Shown piece after piece: positions 1 through 7,114 of a DNA stretch of 64,000 nucleotides. Where the stretch lies: contig JAEDFL010000001.1 of NCBI GenBank assembly GCA_016292785.1, positions 57,524 through 121,523 on the forward strand, written 5' to 3'. Each line of letters opens with the position of its first letter. Within the stretch, counting starts at the first letter, position 1. Origin of the DNA: Clostridiaceae bacterium (GTDB lineage: Bacteria > Bacillota > Clostridia > Oscillospirales > Acutalibacteraceae). The position numbers and the translations under genes were made by a program. The notes beneath the pieces were generated by a model, which was not told the origin of the DNA, made no database searches, and saw nothing but the letters and a program-made list of their open reading frames with translations.

Positions 1-503
1 GTGTCGTTTGTCATACAGGTTGAAAGTCCCCAGTACGGAACGTCGGCAACGGTATAAACCATAGACCATATAACATAAATTACGGTAATGATAAAGAACG
101 TTGTTTTAGATTTAGCTTCAAAGAACGGACAGAAGCAAAGAATAGTCGTTGCGGCAATGGGAATAGCCATCCATTTAAGATAGGGACGGCACTTGCCCCA
201 CTTTGTTCTTGTTCTATCAACGATTGAACCCATAATAGGATCGTTAAGAGCGTCAAAAATTCGGGTAAAAAGCATCAAGAACGCAACCGCCATTGCGCCT
301 GAGATCGTCTTAAAAAGCTGACCTTTTTCCGCTGCGCCGAAAAGTAATGCGTCGGTCATAAAAATCGTAAGATATGAACCGATAATGGTACAGATAAAAT
401 TCTGACCGAAGCCTGTGACGCTGTAAGCAATAGCCTCTTTCGGCTGAACGCCTTTACCGGGAGTTGTGCCGAAAAGCTTATGTAAGAAATTGCCAATTGC
501 CAT
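1..503 (-). CDS. GPH-family sugar:cation symporter (MelB-like), N-terminal part
   Basis: This gene runs off the left edge, so only about 167 N-terminal residues are visible. Conceptual translation from the ATG at 503 gives a start of MAIGNFLHKLFG, a hydrophobic segment, and then DALNDPIMGSIVDRT followed by KWGKCRPYL. That D-P-x-x-G-x-x-x-D-R-T arrangement with a following R-P-Y is typical of the glycoside-pentoside-hexuronide (GPH) symporters, which import sugars with Na+ or H+. A purine-rich GAGAGAGG ribosome binding site precedes the start. It has its own promoter and lies beyond the spoIIR terminator. The substrate cannot be told; a glycoside is likely given the glycosidases in the window. 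Confidence 0.85.
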   Translation of the reverse strand, partial: MAIGNFLHKLFGTTPGKGVQPKEAIAYSVTGFGQNFICTIIGSYLTIFMTDALLFGAAEKGQLFKTISGAMAVAFLMLFTRIFDALNDPIMGSIVDRTRTKWGKCRPYLKWMAIPIAATTILCFCPFFEAKSKTTFFIITVIYVIWSMVYTVADVPYWGLSTCMTND

Positions 504-553
504 AAAAAACCCTCTCTCTTTTTGCGAGAAAAACTCACATATAATCTTTAATA

Positions 554-583
554 ATTTTATCACATTTTATGATTGTTTGTAAA
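554..583 (-). promoter_or_regulatory. Sigma-A-type promoter for the GPH symporter gene
   Basis: On the minus strand TTTACA (578-583) and TAAAAT (554-559) are separated by 18 bases, each matching the consensus at five of six positions. It sits just after the spoIIR terminator and about 50 bases upstream of the symporter ATG. Confidence 0.5.
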
Positions 584-592
584 TTAAAAAAC

Positions 593-632
593 AAAAAACC
601 TACTTTTCATACAAAAATCAAGCAGGTTTTTT
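593..632 (-). terminator. Rho-independent terminator after spoIIR
   Basis: The arms AAAAAACCTaCTT (593-605) and AAGcAGGTTTTTT (620-632) pair over 13 positions with one mismatch and a 14-base loop. T-rich tails follow on both strands, so it could work in either direction, but only the minus-strand gene spoIIR ends at it. Confidence 0.7.
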
Positions 633-693
633 ATTATATATTACTAATGATTATTTTTCTATACAAAAAGCAAAACTGTGTATATTAAACAAT

Positions 694-1320
694 TCAGCGA
701 GCTTGTCTGAATTTTTCATTTAATGATTCTTTAATTCCCTCGCAGATTTCGACTACCTTAAATCTGATCTCATATTTAGGACTGCTTTCGACAAGCTTAA
801 TTTCATCTTCGGTAAAAATATTTTCAATTTCATCCTTTTTATCTGCGGCAGGCACGCACATCGGCGGAAACATAACGCACCACCAGTTATGACCCTCACC
901 TGATCCGATTACAACACGCAGGGCAAGATACTTACCGGCAGGCAGGGTGACTGTTTCATAGGTTCTCGTGGTAAAATACTCTCTCGAAAGAGAGATTTTC
1001 ACGTCGTAATCAAATCCCGAAGCTCGGATAAATTCTTTAGCAGACTTTTCCAAAGCCGGAATTTGCGGCTCAATTTTTTTAACGGCATTTTCCACATTAA
1101 CGCTCCCGTCAAAAATGCTTTTACCCTCCTCAAGCAGAAAATCTCTTAGTCGTATTTTTAAATTTTGATCTACGCTTGAATCTGAATTTGCAATAACATG
1201 AAGCCTCAGAACATCGGAACGGATTTGCTCGGAGGTTTTTGCAAAGGAACATATCGAAAAGATTATTGCCACAATCATACTTACGCAAATTGAGATTTTT
1301 ATTTTCTTTGAAAAAGACAT
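694..1320 (-). CDS. spoIIR: Stage II sporulation protein R (SpoIIR)
   Basis: SpoIIR is secreted from the forespore and triggers SpoIIGA in the mother cell to process pro-sigma-E. The 208-residue product has an N-terminal hydrophobic segment (about 8-27). Two family signatures follow: LRLHVIANSDS (39-48) and GEGHNWWCVMFPPMC (141-155). The length fits the family. It is the last gene of a minus-strand unit, 54 bases after the WYL regulator. In Bacillus the gene is under sigma-F; I could not find a convincing sigma-F promoter here. A perfect 9-base inverted repeat (1321-1329 and 1355-1363) brackets its Shine-Dalgarno sequence. Confidence 0.93.
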   Translation of the reverse strand: MSFSKKIKISICVSMIVAIIFSICSFAKTSEQIRSDVLRLHVIANSDSSVDQNLKIRLRDFLLEEGKSIFDGSVNVENAVKKIEPQIPALEKSAKEFIRASGFDYDVKISLSREYFTTRTYETVTLPAGKYLALRVVIGSGEGHNWWCVMFPPMCVPAADKKDEIENIFTEDEIKLVESSPKYEIRFKVVEICEGIKESLNEKFRQAR

Positions 1321-1363
1321 ACAGTCAACTCCTTACTTCGTTTTCGGGTAAAGTGTTGACTGT
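1321..1363 (-). promoter_or_regulatory. Inverted repeat around the spoIIR ribosome binding site
   Basis: Read on the minus strand, ACAGTCAAC (1363-1355) pairs perfectly with GTTGACTGT (1329-1321), which ends directly at the spoIIR ATG. The 25-base loop carries most of the AAGGAG Shine-Dalgarno sequence, whose last G is the first base of the 3' arm. This could be an mRNA hairpin that limits ribosome access, or a DNA operator. Function is inference. Confidence 0.45.
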
Positions 1364-1374
1364 ATTTTTCTGTA

Positions 1375-2370
1375 TTATTCATACATTTCCAGAATTTGGG
1401 CAGATTTTTCCTTTACGGCATTCGCCAAAGATTTCGGCATAATAACCTTGATATCCGTGCCGTACTGGAGTATCCAGTTTACAAGACCTTCGCTCATTTC
1501 AACGGTTGCCCTGATGCGGAAACGATCATCCGAATCGGTTTTAATAGGAACATCCTCGCCGAATTTTTCAATGATCTCATCAAGAATAAGGTTTGAGCAG
1601 GATAGAGTAACGACCTCCTCCTCGCCCGAAAACATATTGAAAAGCTTGTTGGAATAATCGGCTATATCAAACTTATCCTTATACGGAGAAACCTTTGAAA
1701 AATGCTTGGCGTCGTTGTCCATCTCAGTAATTTCCATTATTCTGTCAAGTCTCAGATGCATAAGGTTTGCGTACTTGTCGTTATTGCAGATTAGATAATA
1801 ATGATCGTTCGACCAAAGCATTGCATAAGGATTGACGACGAAAACCTTGCCCTCGCTCCTGACAAGATATTTTTTCTCAATAGAACGTCTTGCATAGCGG
1901 ATCTGAACCTGTTTTCTTCCTTTTATCGACTTGTCAAGAGTACGGATAGTTTCGTACAGATCTTCCTTATCGGTCTTGGTGCTTCCGTTGATATAGATCT
2001 GCTTTCTAAGCTCCTCCTCCTGATATTCGCTGACCAGACTACCGATCTTATAAATAAGACTTTTAGTATTCTTTTCGGAAATGAATTTAGCCGCCTGAAC
2101 TGCGTCAATCAGAAGTCTGACCTCGGGTACGCTGAAGTTCCTGTTTCTGAGGTAATAGCCTCGCTTTGGAGTACGCACGTTAACGATATCCATTCCGTAT
2201 TCTTTCAGATCGTCAATATCACGGTAAATAGATTTCCTTTCGCATTTTACTCCGTATCCGTTAAGCATTTCAATGAGCTGTAAGGCGGAGTAGGTATGGT
2301 TTTCGTCAGTCTGTCTGTTAAAGATATCGGCAAGGAACAAAAGCCTTAGATTATGATCTCCTTTATTCAT
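1375..2370 (-). CDS. WYL-domain transcriptional regulator
   Basis: The protein is a helix-turn-helix regulator with a C-terminal WYL ligand-binding domain. The N-terminal third has a winged-helix recognition region (ERKSIYRDIDDLKEYGM, about 44-60). The WYL signature W-x4-Y-Y-L follows at about 186-193. I place the start at the ATG at 2370, because the Shine-Dalgarno GAGGTGG lies 6 bases before it. The in-frame GTG at 2379 falls inside that Shine-Dalgarno and is rejected. It is 10 bases downstream of the GH2 gene, so it may control that unit, or respond to nucleic acid or nucleotide ligands as other WYL proteins do. The effector is unknown. Confidence 0.88.
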   Translation of the reverse strand: MNKGDHNLRLLFLADIFNRQTDENHTYSALQLIEMLNGYGVKCERKSIYRDIDDLKEYGMDIVNVRTPKRGYYLRNRNFSVPEVRLLIDAVQAAKFISEKNTKSLIYKIGSLVSEYQEEELRKQIYINGSTKTDKEDLYETIRTLDKSIKGRKQVQIRYARRSIEKKYLVRSEGKVFVVNPYAMLWSNDHYYLICNNDKYANLMHLRLDRIMEITEMDNDAKHFSKVSPYKDKFDIADYSNKLFNMFSGEEEVVTLSCSNLILDEIIEKFGEDVPIKTDSDDRFRIRATVEMSEGLVNWILQYGTDIKVIMPKSLANAVKEKSAQILEMYE

Positions 2371-2380
2371 TGAAACCACC

Positions 2381-4138
2381 TCAATACTTTAATTTTGCGT
2401 TGATCTCCCTGATTGTGTCGGCATCAATTTTTAAAAGCTCACGGTCATATGTATAAATACCGTTGACCTCAAACTCAACGTCGCTGACCTGAGTATATAC
2501 CGTTGCGCTGAGACCTCTGCGGATATTTGGTATAATCTGCTTTTCGAACAGCCTTTTATAAGCCCTTGTAAGCGATTCTTTTGTCTTGAACATAACGTAG
2601 CCAAAGCTTTTTGCTCTGTTCCAGACGTGATTTTCGATTATGCGGCTGTAACCTCCGAATTCGCTGAGAACAAGAGGTCTGCCGTCACCTCTCGGCGGTA
2701 TAAACGGCAAAATATACTGATGTACGCTTTTAAGCTCGGGACCCTTCTGATCGTGCCAGCCGCTTGCATGGTCAACAATTCTTGTCGGATCATATTCCTT
2801 GACTGTCTCTCCGATCCTTTTTGCATCAAACTGTCCCCAGGATTCGTTGAACGGAACCCAGCAGCCGATTGACGTGCAGTTGTAAAGATGATCTATTGTT
2901 TCATAAACAGAATTTTCGTGCTCTGTTCGACATTCCTCATTATCAACACCGAACCACTTATAATGTTTGTCCGAAACGCTTCTGATAAAAAGGTTAGGAA
3001 GTACACCGACAAAAAACATATCAATTTTCTTTGCTCCGCAAACCATATCCTGCCATACAATCATTCCGAGCCTGTCGCAATGATAGTACCAACGTCTCGG
3101 TTCAATCTTAATATGCTTCCTGAGCATATTAAAGCCGAGATTTTTCATCTCCCGAATATCAAAGATCATCGCTTCATCGCAGGGTGGAGTCATTCCGCCG
3201 TCAGGCCAATAGCCCTGATCGAGAAGTCCTGTCTGGAAATAAGGTTTATTATTGAGATAAAGCCTCGGAACAGCCTTGTCATCATAACCGATGCTGAATT
3301 TTCTCATTCCGAAGTAGCTGGAAACGACGTCGAGAATTTTTTCATCCTCATCGCAAAGAGCAATTACAATGTCGTAAAGGAACGGATCTTCGGGACTCCA
3401 TGTTCTGACATTCTTGAGCTTGACGGTTTTATCATTTTCAATCTTGCCTGCAAAAACGATATTGTCGCCCTCTTTGATAATCGCTCTGAGATTTGTTTCC
3501 TCACCGTAAGAAATCTCGGTTTCAATTCTTATCTCTGAGCAATCAAGATCTGGAGTAAGCTTTAAATTTTTAATGTGCTTTTCTGCAACAGGCTCAAGCC
3601 AGACCGTCTGCCATATACCGCTCGTTGCCGTGTACCAAAAGCCTGTGCTTTTTCTGACCTGCTTTCCTCTGTCCTGCCAGCCCGTTTCCGTGGGATCAAA
3701 AACACGGACGATAAGCTCGTTAAAGCCCTCTCTGAGGTATTCCGTGATGTCAAAGCTGAAAGGAAGATATCCGCCCTGATGAGTGCCGACGGGTTTTTCA
3801 TTGACATAAACCATACAGCGCCAATCAACAGCTTCAAAATGGAGAAGCGTGCGCTTGCCCTCAAAGCAGTCGTCAAGGATAAACTTTTTCCTGTACCATA
3901 TATATTCGTCAGGCTCAACCGTTCTCTCAATACCCGAAAGATAGGTTTCGGGCGCAAAGGGAACAATTATCTCGCTGTCAAAATCCCGTGGAATTTCTTC
4001 AGTTTTCGAAGTTACCGTAAAATCGAATTTTCCGTTAAGGCATTGCCAATCGTTTCTGACAAGCTGAGGTCTCGGATATTCCGCAAGCGGTTTTTCGATA
4101 TCTATTTTATCCGCCCATCTTGTTTTGATATGGCTCAT
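2381..4138 (-). CDS. Glycoside hydrolase family 2 protein
   Basis: A 585-residue GH2 enzyme of the beta-galactosidase/beta-glucuronidase/beta-mannosidase type. It shows the jelly-roll sugar-binding domain (about 20-185, with FWYTATSGIWQTVWLE), an immunoglobulin-like domain (about 190-285) and a TIM barrel. The likely acid/base is E432 in FNESWG and the nucleophile E493 in LSEFGG. There is no signal peptide, so it should act in the cytoplasm on imported oligosaccharides. It is short for the family and lacks the extra C-terminal domains of LacZ. It starts 2 bases after the small gene upstream. The exact sugar cannot be assigned from sequence alone. Confidence 0.9.
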   Translation of the reverse strand: MSHIKTRWADKIDIEKPLAEYPRPQLVRNDWQCLNGKFDFTVTSKTEEIPRDFDSEIIVPFAPETYLSGIERTVEPDEYIWYRKKFILDDCFEGKRTLLHFEAVDWRCMVYVNEKPVGTHQGGYLPFSFDITEYLREGFNELIVRVFDPTETGWQDRGKQVRKSTGFWYTATSGIWQTVWLEPVAEKHIKNLKLTPDLDCSEIRIETEISYGEETNLRAIIKEGDNIVFAGKIENDKTVKLKNVRTWSPEDPFLYDIVIALCDEDEKILDVVSSYFGMRKFSIGYDDKAVPRLYLNNKPYFQTGLLDQGYWPDGGMTPPCDEAMIFDIREMKNLGFNMLRKHIKIEPRRWYYHCDRLGMIVWQDMVCGAKKIDMFFVGVLPNLFIRSVSDKHYKWFGVDNEECRTEHENSVYETIDHLYNCTSIGCWVPFNESWGQFDAKRIGETVKEYDPTRIVDHASGWHDQKGPELKSVHQYILPFIPPRGDGRPLVLSEFGGYSRIIENHVWNRAKSFGYVMFKTKESLTRAYKRLFEKQIIPNIRRGLSATVYTQVSDVEFEVNGIYTYDRELLKIDADTIREINAKLKY

Positions 4139-4140
4139 AT

Positions 4141-4467
4141 TTATTCCCCCTTATATTCTTCGAGCTTTTCCAAAAGATATTTCTGAGCCTTGTTAATCCC
4201 CTCTGCCGAGGCTTCAAAGGTCATTTCCGTCATTTTATCTTTTTCCGTTTCGTCGTAGCATTTAGCTCCGATATAGTAAACTGCTTTCAGGAGCTTTTCG
4301 CCGTTTTCGTCCTTTTCAATCCAAACTCTGTACCTGAATGAGTCCGAAGTAAGACAGCCGAGATAAGGATCGGTTCCGTAAGATCCGGCATAAATATTAC
4401 CGGCTCCGCCGAAAGCCATCAGACCGAGAAACCATTCGTAGGACGGCAATTTAATCTGTTCTTTCAT
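4141..4467 (-). CDS. Small protein of unknown function
   Basis: I do not recognise this 108-residue protein. It has a good ribosome binding site (AAGGAG). The N-terminal half is rich in Gly and aromatic residues (FLGLMAFGGAGNIYAGSYG, about 13-31), followed by alternating charged and hydrophobic stretches that look like beta strands (RYRVWIEKD, LKAVYYIGAKCYD). The C-terminus is a charged amphipathic helix. There is no signal peptide or clear membrane helix. It lies between a GT2 glycosyltransferase and a GH2 hydrolase with 1-2 base gaps, so it is almost certainly translated with them. Confidence 0.7.
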   Translation of the reverse strand: MKEQIKLPSYEWFLGLMAFGGAGNIYAGSYGTDPYLGCLTSDSFRYRVWIEKDENGEKLLKAVYYIGAKCYDETEKDKMTEMTFEASAEGINKAQKYLLEKLEEYKGE

Positions 4468-4468
4468 A

Positions 4469-5461
4469 TTAAAATTTACTCCTTAAATCAAAAAGTTTTC
4501 GCCAAAGAACGACAGAAAGTGCTCTTTTCTTCTTCAGCAGAGTAAAAAAAACTCTATCGTAAGTACACTTAAATTCGGTATAGTCAGCTTTCAAATATAG
4601 TTCGTAAAAATTGCTTAAAAGAACTCTTTTGACATATTTATAAGCCTCTATAAAACTTGAATATGTAATCGTCGAATTGATCGTGCAGGTTGTTTTATAG
4701 ACAAAATTGTCATTGATATTATCAAATATTTTCTGATCGACATTCAAGCTTTCAAAATATTTCGTCTGATAATCGTGTATGTAAAGCTGGACGTCAAAAC
4801 CGTTTTTAACGACGGAAGTGGTGTTACCCGGATTTACATTGTAATGATAAAGCGGAGCTGAAACAAAGCGGAAGGAATCGCAGAATTTTAAATATTCCAT
4901 TACAAAGGTCATATCCTCAGCATATTTTATTCCGGGAGCAAACTTTATGTCTTTTTCTTTTATAATACTCTTTTTGTAAAGCTTGTTCCAGCAGGAATAA
5001 AACTCCTGCCTGAGAGTTTTGTGGTAAAAATCGTATGTGAAATCCTTTTTGAAATAGACCTTTTCATCAAAATACTTTCCGACATTTTTTTCATCTTTGC
5101 TTTTGATGTAATAATCACAGCAGACAAGATCGTTATCGCAATATTCAAGCATTGTCTGAATGAAGCTTTCGTCATAGCTGTCGTCGCTGTCAAGGAAGGC
5201 TATGTACTCCCCTTTTGCGGCTTCCATTCCCTTGTTTCTTGCAACGGAAACCCCCGAATTACTTTGATGAACGGCAAAAATATTGGTATATTCCGAGGCA
5301 TAATTATCGCAAATACCTCCCGATCCGTCCGTCGAACCGTCGTCAACGAGGATAAGCTCTGTTTCATTGAACAGGGTTTGTTCGATTACGGAGCGGATTG
5401 CCGTTTCAAGGTATTTTTTACAGTTATAAACGGGAACTATGACGGAAACCTTACAGCTCAT
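4469..5461 (-). CDS. Glycosyltransferase family 2
   Basis: A GT-A fold glycosyltransferase that would transfer a sugar from a nucleotide-sugar donor to a glycan or lipid acceptor. The N-terminal 110 residues carry the standard GT2 pattern: VSVIVPVYN, then LILVDDGSTDGS, then GEYIAFLDSDDSY, with the DSD metal-binding motif at about 94-96. The remaining C-terminal 200 residues are Tyr/Phe-rich and of no known subfamily. There is no membrane segment. The ATG follows the stop codon of the lipoprotein gene by 2 bases. The acceptor is unknown; the neighbouring MMPL transporter suggests an envelope glycolipid, but that is inference. Confidence 0.88.
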   Translation of the reverse strand: MSCKVSVIVPVYNCKKYLETAIRSVIEQTLFNETELILVDDGSTDGSGGICDNYASEYTNIFAVHQSNSGVSVARNKGMEAAKGEYIAFLDSDDSYDESFIQTMLEYCDNDLVCCDYYIKSKDEKNVGKYFDEKVYFKKDFTYDFYHKTLRQEFYSCWNKLYKKSIIKEKDIKFAPGIKYAEDMTFVMEYLKFCDSFRFVSAPLYHYNVNPGNTTSVVKNGFDVQLYIHDYQTKYFESLNVDQKIFDNINDNFVYKTTCTINSTITYSSFIEAYKYVKRVLLSNFYELYLKADYTEFKCTYDRVFFTLLKKKRALSVVLWRKLFDLRSKF

Positions 5462-5463
5462 TT

Positions 5464-7113
5464 TCAGCCCTCATTCTTTTTGAAAATCTTATTGAATAAT
5501 CCTTTAAGTCCGCTTGTCTCCTCAGCTTCGTTCTCGGCTGAGATTTCTTCGGTATTTTCCTCATCGTTGTTTACCGAGGAAACCCTCACGCTGTCCGTTT
5601 TGTAAACGAACATAACGCTCGAAGTCATTGTCTGAGTTTTCTTTGTGAAAATCGTATATGCTTTGCCCAGCTCAAGCCAAGCCGTCATTTTTGCCGAAAG
5701 CTCGTTTGCGTCAACGCCGGAAAGTGAGGAAAGGCTGTCCGTAGCGATAGAGCCTTTAAGGCTTGAAAGCGTGGAGTCGATAGAAGAAAGCGCATTGGTC
5801 TCGGAAAGAGATTTGAGAACATTGATCAGATCCTTGTTTTCTTCAACGGCTTTTTGCAATTCCGAAAGAGTGTTGACGGTTTTCGGAAGATTTTCAATAG
5901 CCTTTTGAACCTCGGGATCATTGAGATCGGAGGACATCTGACGAAGAAGCTCAAGTCCCTTGTTGATCGTTTCCTGGTTAGCGTCATCGCCGAAAATACT
6001 GTTGATAACATTCAGCGCATCTTCAAGACCGTCAAAATCGGCTGTTCTGATGTATTCAACAAGCACCTGAATTGCAGTGAGATTTTCCGGAGTAGTGTAC
6101 TTGTTCAAGACGTTAATGAGCGCTTTATTCTGATCGTAAAGTGATGACGCCTGTTCTACAAGGGAGCTTAAATTGTTGAGCTTGTCCGGGTTTGAAGAAA
6201 GCGTGTTGAGAAGATTTGAGGCGTCTATCTGCTGCAAGCTTTTCTGAACATTCTGCAATTTCTGCAGATTGTTTCTCAGTCCGTCAACCGTGCTTGATAT
6301 ATCATTAAGACCTATATCAAGAGAAGCGATAGGAATGGCGGAAAACATAAAGTTACCGATCTCAAAATTAGTTACATCGGCGGAGATTACAAAGGTATCG
6401 TTGAAGGTATATTCGGAGTTCCCGTTTGACTGAATTTTGGAAAGTCCGAGACTTTCGTTAATACCCGGGAAGCCTGCAAGTACGGCATACTGATTGTTTC
6501 CGCTTCCGACAAGACGACCGTTCTCAACGCTTATATTCTGAAATTTTGTCTCGTTTAGCGAAATACCGCCGACAACAAGCATCGGATTATACATTGTCAT
6601 ATTGACGCCGTTTACCCTGACTGTGCTTGCGTCAACATTTTTCATCTTTACAGTAATTGCCGCCTTTCCGCTTTTGCCTGCAATATCCTTTGCGGAGATC
6701 GGCTGACCGTTAAGAGTGTAGGAAATGTCAAATTCAAGCGGCAAATTGCCGTTGTAATCGCCCTGATAATAAAGGTCGGTTGTGCCGAGATGCCATCTGA
6801 GCTTCTGTCCGCTGACTTCGGGCTTTGAATCGTCCTTTACGTTGATAATCGATGTGAGGTTTGTTACGTCGTCAACATAAACTCCGCCCTGCGGAACATG
6901 AAGCCAGTCACTGACCTTGATACTCTTTTTTGCGCCCGTGTTGTCAAGGTTTACATAAACCGTTTCGGTCTTTTTAACAGAAGCGGCAGGCGTGTTATAT
7001 TTTACGGTATTTACTTCCTCCTGCTCGGTTTCTTCCGCACTCTCCGAACAGGCGCAGAGAAACAACAAAGCAACGGAAAGCAAAATGCAGATAATTCTTT
7101 TTAATTTTCTCAT
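5464..7113 (-). CDS. Predicted lipoprotein with long helical region, MMPL partner
   Basis: Function unknown. Starting at the ATG at 7113, the protein opens with a lipoprotein signal (MRKLKRIICILLSVALLF then L-C-A-C) and an acidic linker. Next comes a beta-rich domain (about 40-260) and then a long helical stretch (about 265-460) full of Leu/Asn/Ser repeats such as LRNNLQKLQNVQKSL. It ends with an acidic tail and a basic amphipathic end (LKGLFNKIFKKNEG) that could touch the membrane. The start is only 1 base after the MMPL stop. The layout is like an extracytoplasmic adaptor. An upstream in-frame start would bury the signal peptide and is rejected. Confidence 0.75.
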   Translation of the reverse strand: MRKLKRIICILLSVALLFLCACSESAEETEQEEVNTVKYNTPAASVKKTETVYVNLDNTGAKKSIKVSDWLHVPQGGVYVDDVTNLTSIINVKDDSKPEVSGQKLRWHLGTTDLYYQGDYNGNLPLEFDISYTLNGQPISAKDIAGKSGKAAITVKMKNVDASTVRVNGVNMTMYNPMLVVGGISLNETKFQNISVENGRLVGSGNNQYAVLAGFPGINESLGLSKIQSNGNSEYTFNDTFVISADVTNFEIGNFMFSAIPIASLDIGLNDISSTVDGLRNNLQKLQNVQKSLQQIDASNLLNTLSSNPDKLNNLSSLVEQASSLYDQNKALINVLNKYTTPENLTAIQVLVEYIRTADFDGLEDALNVINSIFGDDANQETINKGLELLRQMSSDLNDPEVQKAIENLPKTVNTLSELQKAVEENKDLINVLKSLSETNALSSIDSTLSSLKGSIATDSLSSLSGVDANELSAKMTAWLELGKAYTIFTKKTQTMTSSVMFVYKTDSVRVSSVNNDEENTEEISAENEAEETSGLKGLFNKIFKKNEG

Positions 7114-7114
7114 A

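Noticed and set aside
3575..4186. 203-codon open frame on the plus strand
   Set aside because: Antisense shadow of the GH2 gene.
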